Assembly (NCBI GenBank): GCA_028279365.1
Contig: JANQNX010000013.1
Span: forward strand, 186,001-250,000
DNA: 64,000 nucleotides
Source of the DNA: Gammaproteobacteria bacterium
GTDB taxonomy: Bacteria > Pseudomonadota > Gammaproteobacteria > Eutrophobiales > Eutrophobiaceae
Reading direction: 5' to 3'
Position 1 is the stretch's first letter. Each line of letters opens with the position of its first letter. Shown piece after piece: positions 19,759 to 26,700 of this stretch. Below the pieces are notes generated by a model. The model ran no database searches. It saw nothing but the letters and a program-made list of their open reading frames with translations, and was not told where the DNA came from. A program made the position numbers and the translations under genes.

Positions 19759-20403
19759 ATGAAAAATGCTGCAGTAGTTTTCAACCCGGATTGTCGTGAT
19801 TGTTCCAGGCTCAGTCAGTTTCTCGATACCGTTGCTGAGCAATATCCTGATTATCATTCGCGTCCTGTTCCTGCGTTTGGAGCTAAACGTCCGCGCTTAT
19901 TAATTGTTGGTCTGGCACCTGGTATGCACGGCGCAAATGCCACCGGTCGACCATTTACCGGCGATCATGCTGGTATCCTGTTGTATAAAGTCCTGAATGA
20001 ATATGGTTTCAGTAATAAGTCAGACTCAGTCTCTCTTAGTGACGGTTTAACACTTAAACAATGCCGTATTACCAATGCCGTTAAATGTTTGCCGCCGCAG
20101 AATAAACCTACCGCTGCTGAGATTAATACCTGCAATCATTATTTACAGGCTGAGCTACAACAACTACATCAATCTGCCATCATTCTTTGTCTTGGGCAGG
20201 TGTCACATAAAGCGGTGATAAAGGCGTTAGGATTAAAACAGGCCGATTATAAATTTGTGCATGGCAAGCAATATTCAGTGGCTGATGGCAAAACCCTGAT
20301 CGACTCTTATCACTGCAGCCGATATAACACCCAAACTCGTCGTCTAACTGAAGCGATGTTTCGTGATATTTTTGCAACTATCAGAAAACAACTATCGAAC
20401 TAA
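19759..20403 (+). CDS. Uracil-DNA glycosylase family 5 (UDGb)
   Basis: Removes uracil (and often hypoxanthine or xanthine) from DNA to begin base-excision repair. The 214 aa product shows family 5 motif A as GLAPGMHGANATGRPFTGD (51-69), without the usual polar catalytic residue of family 1, and motif B as HCSRYNTQT (185-193; usually HPSRQNT). Four cysteines in the places of the iron-sulfur ligands (Cys12, Cys15, Cys110, Cys125) predict a 4Fe-4S cluster. It ends 4 nt before uvrC and is surely cotranscribed with it, joining base- and nucleotide-excision repair in one unit. Confidence 0.93.
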   Translation: MKNAAVVFNPDCRDCSRLSQFLDTVAEQYPDYHSRPVPAFGAKRPRLLIVGLAPGMHGANATGRPFTGDHAGILLYKVLNEYGFSNKSDSVSLSDGLTLKQCRITNAVKCLPPQNKPTAAEINTCNHYLQAELQQLHQSAIILCLGQVSHKAVIKALGLKQADYKFVHGKQYSVADGKTLIDSYHCSRYNTQTRRLTEAMFRDIFATIRKQLSN

Positions 20404-20407
20404 TAGC

Positions 20408-22231
20408 ATGGCGTTTGATCATCAGAGTTTCCTGAAGAACCTGACCGAAAGACCTGGTGTGTATTGTATGCAGGATCAGGCAGGCAAGGTGATTTACGCC
20501 GGGAAAGCGAAAAACCTGAAGAAACGGGTAAGCAGTTATTTTAATCGCAGTCAGGATGGGTCGCCAAAGACTCGAGTCATGGTGAAGCAAATTGAGAATA
20601 TTGAAGTTACCGTTACCCATACAGAGAATGAGGCGCTGATACTCGAAAGCAACCTGATTAAAAAACACAAGCCACGTTATAACATCCTGTTTCGGGATGA
20701 TAAGAGTTACCCTTATATCTTTTTATCGAATCAACATGATTACCCGCATTTTCGCTATCATCGCGGTGCGCAAAAAGGAAAAGGCCGATACTTTGGGCCT
20801 TACCCCAGCGCTGGTTCGGTTAAAAGAACGCTGAATCTGATACAGAAACTATTTTTAATTCGTTCTTGTGAAGACAGTGTGTTTGCTAATCGTTCCCGGC
20901 CGTGTCTGCAATATCAAATAAAACGTTGTTCTGCGCCTTGTGTAGGACTGATTTCACAGGAAGATTACCAGCAGGATATTAAACATGCCGCTTTATTTCT
21001 TGAAGGTAAGAATGAAGAGGTGATTACCGCATTGACTGAACCGATGCAACGTGCATCTGATGCACTGGATTTTGAACAAGCCGCAAGGCTTCGCGATCAG
21101 ATTCGTTCGTTGAGGCAGGTGCAGGAGAAACAACATATCAGTGCTGAGGTCGGTGATCTGGATATCATCAGCTGCGTTATGATCAATCATCAAGCCTGTA
21201 TTAATTTGATGATAATCCGAACCGGCCTGCACCTGGGTAGTCGTAATTTTTTCCCTCACTACGCTGAAGAATTAACCGAGAGTGATTTGTTGCGTGCATT
21301 CATCGGCCAACATTATCTGGGTAATCCACGACAGCAGATTGCACATGAAATATTATTGTCAGATTCGATAGAAGACAGTGCAGCGATGGAATCCATATTA
21401 AGCGAACAGCAGGGTCGCAAGGTGAAGCTGAAACATCAGGTAAGGGGAGAGCGGGCGAAATGGATTGCGATGGCCAAAGACAATGCGCAAATCGCACTAA
21501 GTCAAAAATTAGCCAGTAAAAAGAGTCAGCTGCAGCGTTTTGATGCCCTGCAACAGTTGCTTGAATTTGACGAAGCTATTGAACGAATGGAATGTTTTGA
21601 CATCAGTCATACGCAAGGTGAGGCGACGGTTGGTTCCTGTGTGGTATTTGGACAAGAGGGACCGCTCAATTCAGAATATCGTCAGTTTAATATTAATGAT
21701 GTCAAAGCCGGTGATGATTATGCAGCGATGCAACAGGTTATCCATCGTCGGTATACTCGCCTGGTAAAAGAATCTGCCACCTTGCCCGATTTGATTTTAA
21801 TTGATGGTGGTAAAGGTCAGGTAGGCGTAGCAAAGGAGGCATTGGCTGAATTGCAACTGACTCATATCCCGATCCTGGGTGTCGCAAAAGGCCCGATCAG
21901 AAAAGCCGGACTGGAGAATTTGATTCTTGCACTGGAAAACAGAACAATAAGCTGTGATAGCGCATCGCCAGCACTACATTTGATTCAACATATTCGCGAT
22001 GAAGCGCATCGGTTTGCGATCACTGCGCATCGTCAACGGAGAACTAACAGTCGAAAGCGCTCAAAACTGGAAGACATTGAGGGCATAGGTAACAAACGTC
22101 GACAGAACCTGATTCGACATTTTGGTGGGGTACAGGGTGTCGCCAAAGCCGGGGTTGAGGATATTGCAATGGTGCCGGGTATTAGTAAAAGCCTTGCGGA
22201 AAAAATTTATGACACATTTCATACCAGCTAA
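20408..22231 (+). CDS. uvrC: Excinuclease ABC subunit C
   Basis: UvrC makes both incisions around lesions marked by UvrAB. From the ATG at 20408 the product is 607 aa, standard length, and matches the family start (FLKNLTERPGVYCMQD). A GTG at 20363 is in frame but would overlap the upstream gene and add nonconserved residues. Order: GIY-YIG domain (GVY..VIYAGKAKNLKKRV, residues 15-35), Cys-rich segment (CLQYQIKRCSAPC), UVR motif (about 200-235), RNase H-like endonuclease (FDISHTQGEATVGSCVVF, LILIDGGKGQ, DEAHRFAI), and C-terminal tandem helix-hairpin-helix (DIEGIGNKRR, MVPGISKSLA). Its stop overlaps the pgsA start (TAATG). Confidence 0.98.
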   Translation: MAFDHQSFLKNLTERPGVYCMQDQAGKVIYAGKAKNLKKRVSSYFNRSQDGSPKTRVMVKQIENIEVTVTHTENEALILESNLIKKHKPRYNILFRDDKSYPYIFLSNQHDYPHFRYHRGAQKGKGRYFGPYPSAGSVKRTLNLIQKLFLIRSCEDSVFANRSRPCLQYQIKRCSAPCVGLISQEDYQQDIKHAALFLEGKNEEVITALTEPMQRASDALDFEQAARLRDQIRSLRQVQEKQHISAEVGDLDIISCVMINHQACINLMIIRTGLHLGSRNFFPHYAEELTESDLLRAFIGQHYLGNPRQQIAHEILLSDSIEDSAAMESILSEQQGRKVKLKHQVRGERAKWIAMAKDNAQIALSQKLASKKSQLQRFDALQQLLEFDEAIERMECFDISHTQGEATVGSCVVFGQEGPLNSEYRQFNINDVKAGDDYAAMQQVIHRRYTRLVKESATLPDLILIDGGKGQVGVAKEALAELQLTHIPILGVAKGPIRKAGLENLILALENRTISCDSASPALHLIQHIRDEAHRFAITAHRQRRTNSRKRSKLEDIEGIGNKRRQNLIRHFGGVQGVAKAGVEDIAMVPGISKSLAEKIYDTFHTS

Positions 22232-22779
22232 TGACAATCCCTAATCAGCTTACCTTGTTGCGTATTGTATTGATCCCGGTATTCGTACTGGTGTTTTACC
22301 TGCCCTTTAGCTGGAGTAATGAAGTGGCGTGCATCATTTTTGTAGTAGCCGCTATTACCGATATGCTCGATGGCTATCTTGCCAGGAAACTGAATCAGAC
22401 TTCCTCGCTGGGCGCATTTCTGGATCCGGTGGCGGATAAATTAATGGTCGCGGTCGCACTTGTGCTAGTGGTTCAGCAACGTCCTGACGTGCTAATGGCA
22501 TTACCAGCCGCAGTTATTATTGGTCGGGAAATTACCGTCTCCGCTTTGCGCGAATGGATGGCGGAAATCGGTTCCAGGAAAAAAGTCGCGGTATCGGTGC
22601 TTGGGAAGGTAAAAACCATCTCGCAAATGGTGGCATTGGGATTTCTGATATTTAAAGAGCCGCTGTGGAACCTTCCTATCTTCAACATCGGACTGGCGTT
22701 ACTCTATCTTGCCGCAATATTGACATTAATCTCTATGTTTCAATATCTTATGATTGCATGGCCGGAATTGAATGAATAA
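22231..22779 (+). CDS. pgsA: CDP-diacylglycerol--glycerol-3-phosphate 3-phosphatidyltransferase
   Basis: Makes phosphatidylglycerolphosphate, the committed step to phosphatidylglycerol and cardiolipin, in the inner membrane. The 182 aa protein has the full CDP-alcohol phosphotransferase signature D-x2-D-G-x2-A-R-x8-G-x3-D-x3-D. Here this is Asp44, Asp47-Gly48, Ala51-Arg52, Gly61, Asp65 and Asp69 (in LGAFLDPVADK). It has six hydrophobic segments. The start codon shares one base with the uvrC stop, so translation is coupled. The uvrC-pgsA-tRNA-Gly order is as in E. coli. Confidence 0.97.
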   Translation: MTIPNQLTLLRIVLIPVFVLVFYLPFSWSNEVACIIFVVAAITDMLDGYLARKLNQTSSLGAFLDPVADKLMVAVALVLVVQQRPDVLMALPAAVIIGREITVSALREWMAEIGSRKKVAVSVLGKVKTISQMVALGFLIFKEPLWNLPIFNIGLALLYLAAILTLISMFQYLMIAWPELNE

Positions 22780-22787
22780 TTATGTGG

Positions 22788-22815
22788 TTGACACCGCATA
22801 GCTCGCGACTACAAT
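22788..22815 (+). promoter_or_regulatory. Promoter for tRNA-Gly
   Basis: A perfect -35 TTGACA (22788-22793), 16-nt spacer and -10 TACAAT (22810-22815) would start transcription near 22822, about 9 nt before the tRNA. It is a strong sigma-70-type match immediately after pgsA. Confidence 0.7.
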
Positions 22816-22830
22816 ATGCGACCTTCTCAT

Positions 22831-22906
22831 GCGGGAATAGCTCAGTTGGTAGAGCGATACCTTGCCAAGGTATAGGTCGCCGGTTCGAACCCGGTTTCCC
22901 GCTCCA
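22831..22906 (+). tRNA. tRNA-Gly (anticodon GCC)
   Basis: A 76-nt gene with encoded CCA. Acceptor GCGGGAA pairs with TTCCCGC, the D loop is AGCTCAGTTGGTAGAGC, the anticodon loop CTTGCCAAG has GCC at 22864-22866, and the T arm is CCGGTTCGAACCCGG. It follows pgsA as glyW does in E. coli. Confidence 0.98.
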
Positions 22907-22939
22907 ATTTTCCTCATTTTTTCCTACGCGATATAGCGT

Positions 22940-23422
22940 ATGCACGTAAAGCACCTGAAACGAGGCTTAAAGATGCTGCATATTGTTGGCGCCATAGGCT
23001 TAAGCGGCGGTCTGGCAGCTTATATGATCGTCATATACAGCCAATCTGATGTGCACTCAGTCGAGAGTTATCTATCATTCAGAACCAGCCTGGCAAATAT
23101 CTCTGCCTGGCTGATTGTGCCGTCCATGGCAGTCACACTGTTTAGCGGTATTTTTTCGATGGCAGTGCATAGCCCGTTTCATAATGCCGTTTGGGCGTGG
23201 ATTAAGGCGGCAACAGGGATTCTGATTTTTGAGGAGACATTAAGAAGTATCGACGCGCCAGCAAAGGCGGCGATAAAAATGTTGGAACAAATCGATGTGA
23301 CGCAGATTCAGCTTAGTGAATTAACTACCCTGGTTCAAAATGAATGGTTATCCTGGTGGACGATATTAGGTTTAAGCCTGCTTAATATTGTTTTGGGAAT
23401 CTGGCGTCCTAAATATTATTAA
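22940..23422 (+). CDS. Hypothetical integral membrane protein
   Basis: A 160 aa protein with four hydrophobic segments: about 14-31, 48-70, 80-98 and a last one ending at the C-terminal GIWRPKYY. The opening HLKRGLKMLHIVGAIGLSGGL has the LK-x-LHIxGA pattern of small DUF2269-like membrane proteins, but I cannot place it in a family with certainty. No function is known. An alternative start at 22973 has a better ribosome-binding site (GAGG, 7 nt spacing) but would cut the conserved LK. It is inserted between tRNA-Gly and tRNA-Cys, which are adjacent in E. coli. Confidence 0.8.
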   Translation: MHVKHLKRGLKMLHIVGAIGLSGGLAAYMIVIYSQSDVHSVESYLSFRTSLANISAWLIVPSMAVTLFSGIFSMAVHSPFHNAVWAWIKAATGILIFEETLRSIDAPAKAAIKMLEQIDVTQIQLSELTTLVQNEWLSWWTILGLSLLNIVLGIWRPKYY

Positions 23423-23517
23423 AACGGTTCATTTAGTTTGCGAACATCAGTTTTTTCATGCAAAAAATAATAAATTAATCTTTTATATTTCAGTTAGTTA
23501 AGCGAATTAAATTAGTG

Positions 23518-23546
23518 TTACAAAACATGGGCAAATAAGGTAATAT
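23518..23546 (+). promoter_or_regulatory. Promoter upstream of the tRNA-Cys/tRNA-Leu pair
   Basis: TTACAA (23518-23523), a 17-nt spacer and TAATAT (23541-23546) are followed by a GC-rich discriminator (AGCGCGCC), the kind seen at stringently controlled stable-RNA promoters. Transcription would start near 23553, about 190 nt before tRNA-Cys. The 324 bp from 23423 to 23746 contain no coding gene I can support. They hold this promoter and a leader with a hairpin around CGTTG (loop TATCCT) CAACG near 23580-23600. Confidence 0.55.
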
Positions 23547-23746
23547 AGCGCGCCTTAAAGAGCTCGAGCTTTGTTGTCACGTTGTATCCTCAACGACATT
23601 TAACCATCAGGTTTTTGTTTTAAAGGCGACAAGCCATTGGCTGATTGGCGCAACATGAATGCGAAATAGCGTTTATCGGTAACATAAACTCGAGAGTGGT
23701 TTTTCGAGAAGCTAATAGCAGTATGTGTTTTGGAATAGTGATCTCT

Positions 23747-23820
23747 GGCTGAGTGGCAGAGTGGTTATGCAGCGGCCTGCAAAGCCGTGGACCTCGGTTC
23801 GATTCCGGGCTCAGCCTCCA
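23747..23820 (+). tRNA. tRNA-Cys (anticodon GCA)
   Basis: A 74-nt gene with encoded CCA. Acceptor GGCTGAG pairs with CTCAGCC, the anticodon loop CTGCAAA has GCA at 23779-23781, and the T arm is CTCGGTTCGATTCCGGG. tRNA-Leu begins 22 nt downstream; both are probably processed from one transcript. Confidence 0.97.
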
Positions 23821-23842
23821 ACAATAAGAAAAAATGTGTCTG

Positions 23843-23929
23843 GCCCGGGTGGCGGAATTGGTAGACGCAAGGGACTTAAAATCCCTCGAGGGAAACCTCG
23901 TGCCGGTTCGATTCCGGCCCCGGGCACCA
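23843..23929 (+). tRNA. tRNA-Leu (anticodon UAA)
   Basis: An 87-nt gene with encoded CCA. Acceptor GCCCGGG pairs with CCCGGGC, the long variable arm is CTCGAGGGAAACCTCGT, and the anticodon loop CTTAAAA has TAA at 23877-23879. It follows tRNA-Cys as leuZ follows cysT in E. coli. Its 3' end is only 2 nt from the stop of a convergent gene, and no terminator is visible in the gap. Confidence 0.97.
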
Positions 23930-23931
23930 TC

Positions 23932-24543
23932 TTAAAACGTTTCAGTATTCAAAGTTTCTCTGACAGTGTTAACAAATTGATGGAACCTTTCATTGGGTAA
24001 CCAGCGTGTTTCATTGTAGTCAGGTTTATTAAATAAGCTTTTGCGAAAGCCCTGCGTCATTTCTATTTGTACACCTTTTCCAGATTTCCCACGGTTACAG
24101 ATATTGGTCGGTTTTTTACCTTGTCGGGTAGGGCTGGGATCGTGTTCGGCCGGGAATCCTGCCTGGACTAATTGATCAATTAACGCCTGCTTTAATGGTT
24201 CATGTAATCCACCAAAATAAACATATGGTGTTTTTCCATAAGCGCCATGAATGGTAATGACGATATCCACGTTATTTATCAGGCTGACTGATTGAGGCTC
24301 ATCAAAGGCATTGCTGGATATATGCAGATCGTGACTCAAGGGTTGCAGTCCTTCAAACAGATAACAGGCATGATTGTCGGCGGCAATGGCGTCGGCAACC
24401 TGGCTGGTGCCATGTTCAATACGTCCAGCATGCGGCGCGACAATAGCAAACCGGGTCTGCTTTGATCTGGCAACTATCCGATAATCAGTATTTTCTTGTA
24501 GACTGTCTGCCAGTTCGGCAAAGTTACTGTAAATTCCGCTCAT
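23932..24543 (-). CDS. Poly-gamma-glutamate hydrolase family protein
   Basis: A 203 aa product of the PghP family (zinc carboxypeptidase-like fold; cleaves gamma-glutamyl bonds in poly-gamma-glutamate capsules). Characteristic segments: AIVAPHAGRIEHGTS with putative zinc ligands His38 and Glu43, CYLFEGLQP, LHISSNAFDEP, a second metal/active-site region VITIHGAYGKTPYVYFGG, and NICNRGKSGKGVQIEMTQG. There is no signal peptide, so the enzyme acts in the cytoplasm or is released by lysis. The best-known members come from Bacillus phages. It sits tail to tail with tRNA-Leu, a common phage-associated position, but no other phage genes are present. Confidence 0.85.
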   Translation of the reverse strand: MSGIYSNFAELADSLQENTDYRIVARSKQTRFAIVAPHAGRIEHGTSQVADAIAADNHACYLFEGLQPLSHDLHISSNAFDEPQSVSLINNVDIVITIHGAYGKTPYVYFGGLHEPLKQALIDQLVQAGFPAEHDPSPTRQGKKPTNICNRGKSGKGVQIEMTQGFRKSLFNKPDYNETRWLPNERFHQFVNTVRETLNTETF

Positions 24544-24587
24544 CGTTATGGGTATTGTTTATCCTTTTATGGAAATAACGCAGGATT

Positions 24588-26483
24588 ATGATCATTAGCC
24601 GGGCACAGTTTTTCGCCAGACCCAAATATGCATTCCCTTTAATCAGTCCTGACGGTCAGTTTATCGCGTATCTTCATTATCAAGAAAACCAGGCATCAAT
24701 ATGCATAATCAATACAGGTGATTCAGTAAAGGATGCCAAAACTGTTTATACCTCTCCGGTACCCTCGCTTCATTTCCAATGGGCTACAAGTTCAGAGTAC
24801 CTGTTGATTTCAGAACCGTCGATGAACGAGGCAAAAACGCGTTTATTTTCCCTGGACATTATCAGTCAAGTCCAAAAGGAGCTCATGTTCGATTATCCCG
24901 GTCGTTTGCATTTATTAAATCAGTCTTATGAATCAGTGAATACGATTCTCGTTGGCAGCAATCACCGTGAGCCGCGTTGGCATGATATCTATCAGGTCAA
25001 TATCACAAGCGATGAAACCCGCTTAATTTATGAAAACAATCAGTTTAGTGGTTTTCTCGCGGCAGGTTTAGAACTGAGTCTGGGTGTGCAAGATACAGCA
25101 GACGGCGGCTGTGCCTATGTGCAATTTATCAATAACAAACCTGAAAAAACAGTATTGAGTGTCGATAAAGACAATGCGCAGACGACGATACCGGTAAGTT
25201 TTGACACAAAAAATAAACGCATTTATTTAAAAGATACGCGTGACCACGATACCAGCGTGCTATCAATGCTACAGCTGGACACAAATTCCAGCGAGGTATT
25301 GGTAAGCGATGAGCAGGCCGATATCGATGATGTATTGATTGATCCTGTGACAAATCAAGCGGACGCCGTGGCGACCAATTACAGTCGCAAGCAATGGCAA
25401 ACCATTAGCACTGCTTACAAGGATGACTTCAATGTATTGAACATGACTAACCCGGGTGATTTATCTATCAGCAACAGGACAGCTGACAACCGTCAGTGGA
25501 TTGTAGGCTTTGCCAACGACACGGAACCCAATTGTTATTATCTTTATCAACGCGAAAGTAGGCATGCGACAAAACTATTCTCCAATATTCCCGAGTTTGA
25601 CGATCTGCCGCTTAACAAAATGCAATATTTGATTACGCCAGCATCGACCGATGCACGTCCTGTCTTGAGTTATTTCACCTTGCCCCATGAACCGAAGGAG
25701 AGTATTCCGCTGGTAGTACTGATTCATGGTGGACCCTGGAGTCGCGATAAATGGGGGTATCAGCCCTGGCATCAGTGGCTGGCTAATCGGGGTTATGCTG
25801 TGCTTAGCGTTAACTTCAGAGGTTCGACCGGGTTTGGTAAAGACTTTATCAATGCCGGTAATCAACAATGGGGTGCTGATATGCTGGCTGATATCTATGA
25901 TGTCACGCTGGATTTGTGCAAACATCATGCTATTGATCAACAACGTATTGGTTTAATGGGCACCAGTTATGGAGGCTATGCTGCGATCATGCTGGCAACA
26001 TATCACCCTGAACAGTTTCAATGTGCGATTGATTTATTTGGTCCGACTGATTTGCTCAACATGATTGAATCCATTCCACCACAATGGCAGTCACAACGTG
26101 AATTGTTCTATCAACGCGTTGGAAACCCTGAAACAGAAGAGGGCAGAGCGCGACTCGAGGTGCAATCTCCCGTTAACCAAACCAACAAAATTCAAACGCC
26201 GTTATTGATCGTCGATGGACAACATGATCCGAGAGTCGGGAAAAATATGGTTGATGTCTTTGTCAATAAGCTTCGCCAACGAGACAAAAATTCACCGTTG
26301 ATTCACATCACTTTTCCTAATGAAGGTCATAATCTGACGCGACAGGAAAACCGGATTGCATTTTGCTCGGTGGCTGAATTGTTCTTACATCAATATCTGG
26401 GCGGCAAGGTGGAGCCAGTGAGTGATCAACAAATTGCGGCGATGCATATCCCTGTAGGTAGAGAAGATTTAAGGCCAGGTTAA
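24588..26483 (+). CDS. S9 family prolyl oligopeptidase-like peptidase
   Basis: A 631 aa serine peptidase. Residues 1 to about 355 resemble the seven-bladed beta-propeller of the S9 family (ISPDGQFIAYLHYQ near the start). The alpha/beta-hydrolase domain follows. It has an oxyanion region VVLIHGGPWSRD, nucleophile Ser460 in GTSYGG, an acid in VDGQHDPRVG, and a His in FPNEGHNL. There is no signal peptide, so it is predicted to be cytoplasmic, cleaving short peptides. The closest subfamily is the acylaminoacyl-peptidase/DPP type. It is divergent from the poly-gamma-glutamate hydrolase gene (44 nt apart); whether the two work together is unknown. Confidence 0.92.
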   Translation: MIISRAQFFARPKYAFPLISPDGQFIAYLHYQENQASICIINTGDSVKDAKTVYTSPVPSLHFQWATSSEYLLISEPSMNEAKTRLFSLDIISQVQKELMFDYPGRLHLLNQSYESVNTILVGSNHREPRWHDIYQVNITSDETRLIYENNQFSGFLAAGLELSLGVQDTADGGCAYVQFINNKPEKTVLSVDKDNAQTTIPVSFDTKNKRIYLKDTRDHDTSVLSMLQLDTNSSEVLVSDEQADIDDVLIDPVTNQADAVATNYSRKQWQTISTAYKDDFNVLNMTNPGDLSISNRTADNRQWIVGFANDTEPNCYYLYQRESRHATKLFSNIPEFDDLPLNKMQYLITPASTDARPVLSYFTLPHEPKESIPLVVLIHGGPWSRDKWGYQPWHQWLANRGYAVLSVNFRGSTGFGKDFINAGNQQWGADMLADIYDVTLDLCKHHAIDQQRIGLMGTSYGGYAAIMLATYHPEQFQCAIDLFGPTDLLNMIESIPPQWQSQRELFYQRVGNPETEEGRARLEVQSPVNQTNKIQTPLLIVDGQHDPRVGKNMVDVFVNKLRQRDKNSPLIHITFPNEGHNLTRQENRIAFCSVAELFLHQYLGGKVEPVSDQQIAAMHIPVGREDLRPG

Positions 26484-26700
26484 ACTGAATAAGCAGTAGC
26501 AAACTTCCAAAATTTGGCACTTATGTACGACATACATGTAAAAAAATTGACACTCATTCTTGTAATCTCATTTGTTTATTGAGGCCGAATTCAAAAATTA
26601 ATTAATAATCAGTAACTTAACCCGATTGGCTTGTAATTTGCTTTTTTGAATACATGCGAATGAAGATAAATAAAATAAAAACAAAAAATAAAACTCAGTC

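Noticed and set aside
22748-22954. Minus-strand reading frame across tRNA-Gly
   Set aside because: Its core (GSNRRPIPWQGIALPTELF) is the well-known spurious translation of the complement of a tRNA gene.
23725-24000. Plus-strand reading frame through tRNA-Cys and tRNA-Leu
   Set aside because: The GPGGGIGRRKGLK-type sequence is the familiar false ORF read through a tRNA-Leu gene.
24599-24606. CCGGGCAC match to the tRNA-Leu 3' end on the far side of the poly-gamma-glutamate hydrolase gene (possible att repeat)
   Set aside because: Only 8 nt, inside the coding start of the S9 peptidase, with no further tRNA similarity; easily chance.
26514-26530. TTGGCAC followed by TACGA, possible sigma-54 promoter upstream of the PAS-GGDEF-EAL gene
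   Set aside because: The -12 GC element is not at the required spacing from the -24 GG.
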